Positions 33,055 through 42,119 of a stretch of 64,000 bases of DNA are shown one piece after another. The notes beneath the pieces were generated by a model. It was not told where the DNA came from and made no database searches. It worked only from the letters and a program-made list of their open reading frames with translations. Source of the stretch: Zygaena filipendulae (lineage: Eukaryota > Arthropoda > Insecta > Lepidoptera > Zygaenidae); contig OU015659.1 of NCBI GenBank assembly GCA_907165275.2, positions 4,444,501-4,508,500 on the forward strand, read 5' to 3'. A program made the translations under genes and the position numbers. Position 1 is the stretch's first letter. Each line of letters begins with the position of its first letter.

Positions 33055-34563
33055 CTAGTGGGGCAGCATATTTTGTGATATTATAGGGAATGTAATTGTC
33101 TGAGCCTGAGAATTAGGCAATGCCATTGGTTGACTAGTGCTTGAGATTGTAATCTGTTGAGTTGAAGTTTGGTGCACCAGTTGTTGAGCTGATGGCACAA
33201 GTTGTTGCTGAGCTGATTGCTGTGCAGCGAGCTGTTGTGCTGATCGTTGAGCTGCAAGCTGCTGTGCTGATTGCTGAGCTGCTACTAAATGCTGTGCCGA
33301 TTGTTGAGCAGCCAAGTGTTGAGCAGATTGTTGTGCTGCTAAATGTTGTTGTGCTGATTGTTGAGCAGCAGCCAAATGTTGAACTGATTGCTGGGCAGCC
33401 GCAAACTGGGGTGTCTGGTGTTGGGGTGCCAGCTGAGGCTGCAAAGCTGATTGTTGCACAAGTTGCTGCACAGCTGTCTGTGATGCATTGCTCATTAGTT
33501 GTTGTGTGGGAGGGGCTAGGGTTAATTGAGCTGGTGTCACTGCCACAACTGTTTGCCCTCCACCCATCAGTGTGCCAGAGTCACTGACTTGCATCAGTTG
33601 CTGAGCTCCAGCACTTGTCACTATTAGTGCTCCTGAGTTGCCCATTAGTTGTTGAGTGGTACTGACTGTAAGTATTTGTGGGGCAGATGTCAGAAGCTGT
33701 GCTCTTGATGCAGTAGGGGCTAGTGCCAGATTAGGATTGCCCGTAGCAGGCACTAATGTAGGAAGTGCCCCAGCCAGACTCACTACAGGTGTTACACTCA
33801 CTGTTGCCAAAGATACTGGTGCAGATGTTCCGTGTCTTGAGGTTATTACACATGACTGATCACTCCTTATAGAAGCTGTCTGTTCTAATAAAAACTCATT
33901 CATAGATGAAAGTTGTACATTTTTTTCTGTTAAGTCTGCAATTTTTTTTAGTAGCACACTAATATTGTCATGCAATAGTTTCACTTTATGCTCCAAAGCC
34001 TCACAATTAGAACACATACTAGAAGTAGTTAAAACTTGTTTCTCAATTCCATTTTCCTCATAAGCAATTCTTCTAAACTTAGCTTCTGGAGGTGAGTCTT
34101 CATCTCTAATTTGATGTGGTGGTCGGTTATAGAGTGGTAATAGAATATTATGAGCAGGAATAATATCTCTTGCCATTTCTTTGTTAACAAAGTCAGGTGG
34201 ATGCTTATATTTACAGTCATGGTTAGAGCACACACCATGTAAATATGCTTGGCAAACTGGTATATTCCTTGGGTCTTGAGGGAACATACCTGTCGAGTAA
34301 AAATGTTCTTCATCTTCAACTGTGCTATGAGTAAACTTGCAGTTGTTTCTAAAACAACCTTTGTTTTGAAAGTCATGGCAAAATCGAAAGAGTTCCTTTA
34401 AACAATGCTTAGGTGGTATTTCATGAATGTACCGGCAATTTTCTCGAGTACAGCAACCTCGAATGAAATCTCTACAAAAACTCTTAGCAGAAGGCGTAGC
34501 GTTGTCGGAATCGTCAGCAGTGTTCATCATTAGGCTGTCGTGAGTCGGTCCTTTCCCGATCAT
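33055..34563 (-). CDS. ZC3H10: CCCH zinc-finger RNA-binding protein, ZC3H10-like
   Basis: A single uninterrupted frame of 502 residues. I chose ATG 34,563 because it has a good insect start context (AAAC before ATG) and the open frame upstream has no ATG; a later start at 34,527 (MMNTADD) is possible. Three CX7CX4CX3H fingers at residues about 30-47, 62-79 and 104-121 read CRDFIRGCCTRENCRYIH, CHDFQNKGCFRNNCKFTH and CQAYLHGVCSNHDCKYKH. A coiled coil (187-231) ends NEFLLEQTASIR. This order, with the FCHDFQNK phrase, matches animal ZC3H10, an RNA-binding protein. The C-terminal half is low-complexity Gln/Ser/Ala/Thr (AAQQSAQHL-type repeats), longer than in the vertebrate protein and probably disordered. 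Lack of introns is unusual beside its multi-exon neighbours. Confidence 0.88.
   Translation of the reverse strand: MIGKGPTHDSLMMNTADDSDNATPSAKSFCRDFIRGCCTRENCRYIHEIPPKHCLKELFRFCHDFQNKGCFRNNCKFTHSTVEDEEHFYSTGMFPQDPRNIPVCQAYLHGVCSNHDCKYKHPPDFVNKEMARDIIPAHNILLPLYNRPPHQIRDEDSPPEAKFRRIAYEENGIEKQVLTTSSMCSNCEALEHKVKLLHDNISVLLKKIADLTEKNVQLSSMNEFLLEQTASIRSDQSCVITSRHGTSAPVSLATVSVTPVVSLAGALPTLVPATGNPNLALAPTASRAQLLTSAPQILTVSTTQQLMGNSGALIVTSAGAQQLMQVSDSGTLMGGGQTVVAVTPAQLTLAPPTQQLMSNASQTAVQQLVQQSALQPQLAPQHQTPQFAAAQQSVQHLAAAQQSAQQHLAAQQSAQHLAAQQSAQHLVAAQQSAQQLAAQRSAQQLAAQQSAQQQLVPSAQQLVHQTSTQQITISSTSQPMALPNSQAQTITFPIISQNMLPH
33190..33400 (-). repeat. Coding repeat (Gln-Gln-Ser-Ala-Gln)
   Basis: About eight imperfect 24-30-base units encode AAQQSAQHL/AAQQSAQQL variants inside the ZC3H10-like gene. 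Unit length varies by whole codons. Confidence 0.8.
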
Positions 34564-35077
34564 GTTTAATTGTTTAACATACGTTATGTAGTTGGCGACT
34601 TTATGCAACAATATTCAAATCTCAATTTACATGGGCTCAATCGACTGGTTCCTATTGAATTAGGTACCTACCTACTGTTAAATAAACAATGGGTTTAAAT
34701 TTTTAGTACCTACTTAGCCATTCAATTTATAGTTTGCGCACAGCATTTTAATGATATAATGGTTAGTTGGGTATGTGAATTTTTAAGTAACACATTAAAC
34801 TGTGCAAAGAAAATAATACATACTCTCCACAAATCACACCTGGCAATGTTCAAGGAAAAAATTTCAACCTTAGTGAATGACAGCGCTACTTTTGAACATG
34901 ACGTTTTGTCCCTTCTCCCGCTCCGTTTCCCCCGCTGTCACCCTTGATTTTGACGTACATTTTTTATTTTTTTATTTACCTCTTTCGGAAAAGGCAAAGA
35001 AAACTAAGTCACATTTATCTTTCATTGAAAGTTTTTTTTATTGAAATCCACTCCCGGCCTGCGGCCATTGTTTAACC

Positions 35078-36190
35078 GACTTCCAAAAAGGACGAGGTTC
35101 TATGTTCGATTGTATGTATGGTTTTTTTTATGTATTTTCACCGATTACTCGAAGACGGTTGGATCGATTTGGAATTTTTTTTTTGTATAAAAGGGTATAC
35201 TCCCAAGTAGGTCCTATTGCCACTAAATTGGGATCTGATGATGGGATCTAGGAGGAATCGAGGGATCTCTTCAAAAATTATAGGCTCACCTATGGCGATT
35301 TCGGTATTTTTTATAGTAAATCATTCATATACTTTTGGAAAGCAAAATTTGAAGAAGTGGATCTGATGATAAAGACCACAGATGGTCATCGGAACTACTC
35401 AACAATAATAAGTATTTCACGGGTTCCGATTGGAGCGATTTCGAAAATTGTTTTTTTGTTTGAAAGGGGATACTCCCAAATTGATCCCATTGTCACAAAG
35501 TCGAGATCTGATGATGGGAACTTGGAGTAATCGAGGGAACTTTTCATAAATTATAGGTAAACCTATAGCGATTTTTGTATTTTTTATAGTAAATCTTTTA
35601 TTTGCTTTCGGAAAGCAAAATTTGAAGAAGTGGGACTGATGATAAAGACCACAGATGGTCATTGGAACTACTCAATAATAGGTATTTCACGGGTTCCGAA
35701 TCGTTAACTTTAACAATTTATGCTTGTCACAATGTACATGGTGAAGAGGAACTGATGGTGATGTACTAGGAGAACTCCTCAACAATTAACGTCACTGCGT
35801 CGGGAAAAGCAATATTTTGTAAAAGGTGATGAGCAGTTTACATTAGGCTGTAACTTAGAGAAATTACGAACCAAGTCACTTAAAAGCGAGAAATAAAAAA
35901 AAAATGACAAAAATATTAAAACCGACTTCCAAAAACACAAAACTAAAAAGCTAAAAATAAAAAGCTAAAAATAACAAAATACCGATTTAATTCAAAAGAC
36001 AAAAAATACGTATTATTTTGATATAGATTATTATTTTGTGCTACCAATGATCGGTTTGAATTTGGTGACAAGCCCGCTGTAATCTTACGTGTGTTTTTGT
36101 CTTTTGGATGAAATCGGTATTTTGTTATTTTTAGCTTTTTATTTTTAGCTTTTTAGTTTTGTGTTTTTGGAAGTCAGTTTTAATTTTTTT
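35078..36190 (+). repeat. ACCGACTTCC-family interspersed repeat, copy 2
   Basis: Left terminus AACCGACTTCCAAAAAGG at 35,079. Two tandem modules of about 255 bp lie at 35,160-35,700, each with CAAAATTTGAAGAAGTGG, CACAGATGGTCAT and TATTTCACGGGTTCCGA. The terminal hairpin arms are about 35,915-36,010 and 36,090-36,185 (AAAGCTAAAAATAACAAAAT against its complement). No coding capacity recognised. Confidence 0.85.
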
Positions 36191-36409
36191 GTTAAAATTT
36201 TTTCTTTATGGCATCCGTCAGTCAATCGCTCAAGTCTCGCTCTCGCAATACCTTGCCTAGGTCTTTTGCACAGAGTACTTTTTAAGTCTTTTGTTTTTAT
36301 GGAAACTGCTCGCGTCGATTACTTAACGCCTCTTAAATCCAGATAAATAGTCTTTTCGGTGTTTCTATTATGGTAAAGTGCTTGCGTCGATTTAGTTCCG
36401 CCACTTTGC

Positions 36410-36649
36410 ATGCACAAATTCGGTGAATTTGGTATTTTTAGAAGTTATGTGCCCACGTACACCAGTTTACGAAAGGACGTTAAATTTCACCGGTTTTCTC
36501 GTAATGAAGAAAAAAAAACACATCGGTTCAAGTTAATCAATTCTCAGGGCATCATGAACTGTGATGTCAGTAAACTATCCAGTAAACTTGGCGTTTATCC
36601 AAGTTTGTTCACTCTCACAGAGATTTCTTCACTTTCGAACTATATTTAA
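36410..36649 (+). pseudogene. Possible THAP-domain relic
   Basis: The translated open frame has YVPTYTSLRKDVKFHRF followed by SRNEEKKTHRFKLINSQG. A THAP domain normally reads C-V-P-x-C, then FHRFP and a conserved Trp. Here both Cys are Tyr (TAT and TAC, each one G-to-A change from a Cys codon), Pro is Ser, and the Trp is absent. This suggests a dead remnant of a THAP gene or P-element-type transposase. No further transposase domain is seen. Confidence 0.4.
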
Positions 36650-36845
36650 TGTTCGTAGTATTTTTCATAGTCAACATTCGTCGCAAGCATTCGAGTGTAA
36701 CAATTCAGAAGCTCATAACTAAGCATGGTTTCTCAAAATCGTTGCATTTATTACATCACACACAAAAGGCTCTCGGTGAATGAGCACCTTACATTTATGT
36801 CAATATCAGCATTCAATTCAAGTGTGTTTGTTTGTAATTTGTATA

Positions 36846-37046
36846 TCCTACTAATATTAGAAATGCGAAATTGTGAATGTTTGGAATTTTGGATGTTTGT
36901 TACTCAATCACGCAAAAACGGCTGAACGGATTTGTATGAAATTTGGCATGAACGTTGTCAGGGGTACAGAGAAGGACTACTTTTTATACCGGGATTCCTG
37001 CAGGAACTCCGAATTTACCGCGGGTGAAACCGCGGGGCACAGTTAG
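36846..37046 (+). mobile_element. Lep1/Helitron-like, near full length
   Basis: Starts TCCTACTAATATTAGAAATG, has CACGCAAAAACGGCTGAACG, GTTGTCAGGGGTACAGAGAA and the CGCGGGTGAAACCGCG hairpin, and ends CACAGTTAG (mutated CTAG). Confidence 0.8.
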
Positions 37047-37049
37047 CCT

Positions 37050-38814
37050 ATAATATAATATATATGTACTTATATGTAGTATAGACCGTGTTTGATTGGT
37101 TTCTACTACACAAGCTTACTGTGGGATTTAGTAGTCTGTGTTGTGAAGTGGATTATTATTATTTTAATAAGAACTCATTCATTCAGCCAAATACTGCTAC
37201 TATTTGACTTAAATTCAGTCTTGTGAACTATTATGAAAAAATATTATTTTACTTTGTCAACAGGGAAATTGTTCTTAATTATTTTTTAAATATTACCATT
37301 ACTTTGTTTATACATATATAATTGGTGTAATGTGTTTAATAAAACTTTGAAAGGGACTGATTTAGTACGATTAGAAAAAAGAGAATTACCGCCGATGCTA
37401 CAAAATGCTTAAAAAAAAAGAAAAAATTAAGAATTGCCAAAAAAAGGAAATGCCAAGAAATATTTTTTTTATGACAAGTACGATTTATTTTTATTTCTTT
37501 ATATCCTCAACAATCCAATTAAAAAAGAGCGAACTATTACCTGATCAGTTCTCCTCTTTTACTATTGCCTTGCGGATATTAAAAAAGGTAAGCATCATAC
37601 GCATCATACGAGTACATCATATGAGTTCATTTAATTTTTCATTGCCGTGCTGACATTAAAAAAAAAACAAAACATCAGACGAGCTGGACTATTTAAAAAA
37701 AATATAGACGTCACGTTCAATTGTAGCATAAGGTCCATCACCGATGTTCCTGAGATGACCGTCTGACCAGTATGTTCTCTTATTCGTCTGTGCCACAAAT
37801 TAACTAGACTACATAACCTTTACATCCTACATCACACATCAACAGATAAAGACAAGGGACAGATCTATGCGGGCGCCACCTACAACTTGCCGGCCCCATT
37901 ATGGAAATAAACGATTAATTTATTATTATTATTATTATTATGATAATTTATTATTGTAAGTTGACTTGGTTGAAAATTTATTTTATTTTATCTAATTCAA
38001 TTCAATAATGTATTGACATACGTTAACTGATTAATCAATAAGGTTAATTTGATTAAATTTAAGTATATAATATTATTAAGTAGTGTGAATCAAAGTAGGT
38101 ACTTTTTTTACTAGGTAGGTAGGTACTTTTAAACGATTTTATTATTTCTTTCTTTCTTCTTCTTAATGGCTTTCGCATATAACGCATTATAAGTTATTTA
38201 AATGCACAAATTAGTGTTTAGCATCGTTTTATGGTTTGAACTTGTAGACCATGGTACTGAATAGACTACCAGAACTTTCTTGGAGCTCTTGGTGTGCTTT
38301 CTGTGGGTTTGGGCGTAGTTGTTCGGTTAAAATTTCACTCGTTTGAGTTGCAACTAAGCCACGGAACGATCGAGTTGTTTTTATAACCTCAAAATATTTG
38401 AAATTTCAGGCGCCATTTATTTTCTCTCAACTCACATTGCAAATAAAACTGTTTTTCATCTAATTATAAACTTATGACAACGACACCTCCCCTTTGTTTT
38501 TAAGAACTCTGATTGAATTTCTTTTTCGACGAATCTGGTTTTTAGCGCAAACTTTGACACTTCTTAAACAATACATAGCTGTCAGAGTGAAAATTAACCT
38601 GCTTCGGAGATGGTTGTTTGGTTGCTGCACTCTGCGCCACGGAACGGGTGAAACTACGCTCTGACAGCTGTCAGAGTAAAATTTCACCAAGCCACAGAAC
38701 GGATACAGAGCGCGCTCGAGCGCGTTCGAGTGCATTCGTCCGTAGTATCTCTAAGTAGTTTGTGACGGAACGCGCCTTTGGAGGATACAGAAGAAATCAG
38801 CTCAAAATGTCATA
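37050..38814. other. Gene-free stretch with LINE tail and unclassified repeats
   Basis: Holds a LINE 3' tail (37,780-37,945) and a phrase TGTTGTGAAGTGGATTATTA at about 37,138 that recurs at 60.39 kb. At 38,300-38,760 a segment with GCCACGGAACG repeats and CTCTGACAGCTGTCAGAG palindromes looks like a decayed element. No exon supported. Confidence 0.4.
37780..37945 (+). repeat. LINE 3' tail with (TTA)n
   Basis: Ends GCCGGCCCCATTATGGAAAT, then AAACGATTAATT and about seven TTA units. This looks like a 5'-truncated non-LTR insertion whose tail is a trinucleotide repeat. Confidence 0.55.
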
Positions 38815-39051
38815 TGGACGCAGATAAGCAATAACATGTTAACCCACAAAATTTAGTTATCTATTCACAACGATTTATTGAGAATTAGGGATCGTTTTTT
38901 AATTATGTATTTCCCTTATTACATTGTTTAAGTATGTAACTAAATATTGAACATAAAAAATGTTGGCAGAAAATGGTGCTATAGTTTTAAAACACGATTT
39001 ACTCAAAATTTCTCCAGTGTGGGATAACACACTATTGCTTATCTATGTCCA
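38815..39051. mobile_element. TGGACRYAGATAAGCAATA-family MITE, copy 1
   Basis: Ends TGGACGCAGATAAGCAATA and TATTGCTTATCTATGTCCA are inverted repeats that continue with TGTTAACCCACA-like sequence. Length 237 bp, non-coding. Confidence 0.8.
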
Positions 39052-39242
39052 TATATCTTCTTGAGCACACATGAAAACTGTCACTGTGAAAATTATTGTC
39101 CAATACAGCACCATAAAACACAACAAAATCCACTTTTGACAATTTTTTATTGACACAAAAATAAATGACTGAATAGGCATCTTCGATGCCCGCCAAAGAC
39201 TCGATTTTATTATTATTATTTACTATACAACTTCCCACAGAG

Positions 39243-39462
39243 AGTTCTACTTAAAGTTCAACTCTGAAGAGTTGCTGTCAAAAGTTCCGGTAAAGCATCG
39301 AAATGCATCTCTCCAATGCATTTCGATGTACATAAATAACTACCTCAGAAGAATATGCTTTAGTTATTCTTCTGAGATAACTACATAAGAAGAGTAATAC
39401 TATTGAATTTGCTGTATGAACTTAGCTTCCTTTGCCTTCCCCGTTGGGGTAAATTTTACAAA
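39243..39462. repeat. AGGGTACTTGCATGAA-family MITE fragment
   Basis: Contains GCATCGAAATGCATCTCTCC, GCATTTCGATGTA, and CTTAGCTTCCTTTGCCTTCC as in the 21.1-kb copy. Both termini are missing. A local hairpin (CTCAGAAGAATA..TATTCTTCTGAG) has been added. Confidence 0.65.
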
Positions 39463-39746
39463 AAAAAACTTTACCAGCCTACAAAAAAAAGGCCTAATGG
39501 CTACTGCCAGTTTTTTTAGTTTTTACTTAGTTATTTTCGCGATTATCAATAAGTTCCGATGAAATTGAATAATGTCTAAGTATTCGTACGTAGCCATTTA
39601 GCCAATTTAAAATGTCTTCATTATGCTTAGCAGTCGATACTCGGCAATAATTTAAATTGTTGACGTAAACAATGAGACAAAAAAAGTAACGTTGAAGCGT
39701 GATTGGGTGTTTTTATTATATTTGTGTATAATTAAGCGAATTAGGA

Positions 39747-41959
39747 ATGTTTAAACAACAGCAGTCGCCGAGAAGCGTACACCCATACCAAACAACAATA
39801 GTTCCTCGCAGCGATCAACAAATCGCATCGGCCTCACAACAAAGGGCTAAGTATCCATGGGCAGTTGAAGATATCAACACCCCTATGTATCAAATCACAG
39901 GGACAGAAAGCTCTACTTCTGAAAATGTCTATCAGGTAATCTACCTAGTTATGTTTATGAGTGCCCAAACAAAACCCTATATTTATTAGCGTTAATTTAA
40001 ATGTTGTTTCAGATGCCACAATATCACCGAACCTACAAAGACTGTGGTCCTCCTTCGCCCCTATATCAGTCCCCGTATGATACCCATATATGGCACAATT
40101 ATAAAAATAAGGAAAATGTTTTAACAGGCACAGATGATGTGTACCCTCAATGTGTGTCGGCATTCTCACTTCCACTGTGTGATGTAGAGCTGCACAGTCA
40201 CAATATCAGTAGGTCCCCAGTCCCACCATTGACCCCTGAAGTGCCCATTATTGGGGCATGCGGAGGTCATTGTCCAGGCTTTGAGTATGTCTGCTATTAT
40301 ATTTTACAGGTTTGTTTAATTCTGTTATAAACTTATTAGGTAACCTAGCCTTGCTCCTTAATATGCAATTTTATTTTAATGTTACAGGTTATATTTGTAG
40401 TGGGTATATTAACTGGAATATCATTATGCATCGCTGGAATCGTCCTGAGACGTACAAACCGGAATGGTGACCTTGGTGTTCTGGTTTATATAGGTAAGCA
40501 GTACATGATAGTGTTAAAGATAATGATAATAAAACTGTAACGTCTGCAGCTGTATGCATCTTGTTATGACAATATCATACTTCATTTTTATTACTACTTT
40601 ATTTTTTTATAATTTGCGGTATTTTTCTGTTGCATTTAGCTTTCTTTATTTTAAATTCAAATCCTGTATTTGCTATTTTATTTTGTCAATTTATCATTTT
40701 TTTATTAGATTATTCTTTATATCTGGACATAGATAAGCAATAGTGTGTTAACCCACACTGGAGAAATTTTGAGTAAATCGTATTTTAAAAGTAGGAGCGC
40801 CATTTAGTATCAACATTTTTTATGTTCAATATTTAGTTACATATTTAAGCAATGTAATAAAGTAAACACATAATTAAAAAACGTTCCCTAACTCTCAATA
40901 AATCATTCTGAATCAATAACTTAATTTTGTGGGTTAACATGTTATTGCTTATCTGCGTCCATCTTATTGTGATCTCAAAATAAGTTATCCTGAATCTACC
41001 TTTTAATAATTTTTAATTTATCTAATTAAGTTTAGGTGAAAGGTCTTACAATCCCTTCCTAACAACCTTAACCTGACAAAAGATGATCCTGTTTCAACAA
41101 AAACACCTTATTAGTTGAACCACATACTGTTTATATCCTTAGTGGCCCTGTCAGAAGGGGTGACACTTTTTTGTATGTATTTATGTACACACATCAAGCA
41201 AAACAAAGTGCCTGAAATAATAATTGTTTCAAGGACTGAAACATCAATTACATAAACTATGACAATTTGAAATATGAAGTATTGAGTGACACTGATACCA
41301 GCATTTGCAATAAACACACTGGCAACAACCAATAAAATATAATACATGTATTTTTAACTGGCTCCTTAAATAATACATGTATTTTAACAGGTTGCCTGGC
41401 ATCATGTGTATGTGCAGTGTTGCTGGGTGTGCAGTGTTGTGTGCGTCGCGAGATTAGGCAGAGAAAGCTACGAGCTAACACACACATTCCTATGCAGCCC
41501 ATTCAAGTATGCAACAAATGTTCATCTTATTTAACCAAAATAATTATGCAACTATTATAACATCCTTACTATTAAAAATGTGAGTTTTTTGTTGCGCTTT
41601 CACACCGTAACCACTTAATTGATCATCATTAAATCTTGCATACACATTGTTAAGGGTACAGAGACAGATACAGGGTCCTTTTTATCTAGGACTTCCTGCG
41701 ATAACTCAGGGTAATAGCTAGTACATTAATAAATGCAAGTCTACCATCTGTCTGGCAATGTGATTGATATGTCATCAGCTATCAGTCAATCAAGTGGTCA
41801 ATTATTTTACTGTTTAGTGTGTGTAGGGAGATAGTTTTACTAATTTGTTGGTATTATTCTGTACAATTTTTGAGGAATGCCATTTCCTTCTTGCAGAAGG
41901 TTCCTGCCCCTACTTTCTCAATGATGTCAACACTACCTCATAGTCAATCATATAGGTAA
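39747..41959 (+). CDS. Unrecognised protein with two membrane segments
   Basis: Five exons, 39747-39935, 40013-40309, 40388-40493, 41391-41506 and 41897-41959, all GT-AG and in phase, give 256 residues. The first 160 or so residues are polar, rich in Pro, Tyr, Ser and Gln (PPSPLYQSPYD), with no signal peptide. A conserved-looking CGGHCPGFEYVC segment leads into a hydrophobic stretch (VIFVVGILTGISLCIAGIVL), a short loop RRTNRNGD, and a second one (LGVLVYIGCLASCVCAVLLG). The tail is basic (CCVRREIRQRK) and ends SQSYR. Topology is probably a long N-terminus and short C-terminus on the same side. I do not recognise the family. The last exon could also splice on at GTAAGA, but the stop at 41,957-41,959 and AATAAA at 42,111 fit a natural end. 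Confidence 0.82.
40724..40961. mobile_element. TGGACRYAGATAAGCAATA-family MITE, copy 2, in an intron
   Basis: TGGACATAGATAAGCAATA at left and TATTGCTTATCTGCGTCCA at right, 238 bp. It lies in the third intron of the two-membrane-segment gene, in the opposite orientation to copy 1. Confidence 0.8.
41563..41721 (+). mobile_element. Lep1/Helitron-like, degenerate, in an intron
   Basis: Starts TCCTTACTATTAAAAATGTG, has TTGTTAAGGGTACAGAGAC, and ends TAATAGCTAG. It lies in the last intron of the membrane-protein gene. Confidence 0.7.
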
Positions 41960-42110
41960 GATTATTATATGCCATATTCATAACAATACTCATAATTAGA
42001 ATAATCCTGTGTGTGCCCAGTTGTCACAATTTACTTTGTCACTTGATTTTCTTGTGTGAGAAAGTTCATTGTAATTGCTCTTATTGTAATATTTATGTAT
42101 TAAATTGGAA

Positions 42111-42116
42111 AATAAA
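42111..42116 (+). terminator. Polyadenylation signal of the membrane-protein gene
   Basis: AATAAA lies about 150 bases after the stop codon at 41,957-41,959. Confidence 0.55.
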
Positions 42117-42119
42117 TAC

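Noticed and set aside
33162..33859. Plus-strand frames opposite the ZC3H10-like gene
   Set aside because: Mirror of the Gln/Ala-rich coding strand; the minus-strand frame has the clear CCCH domains.
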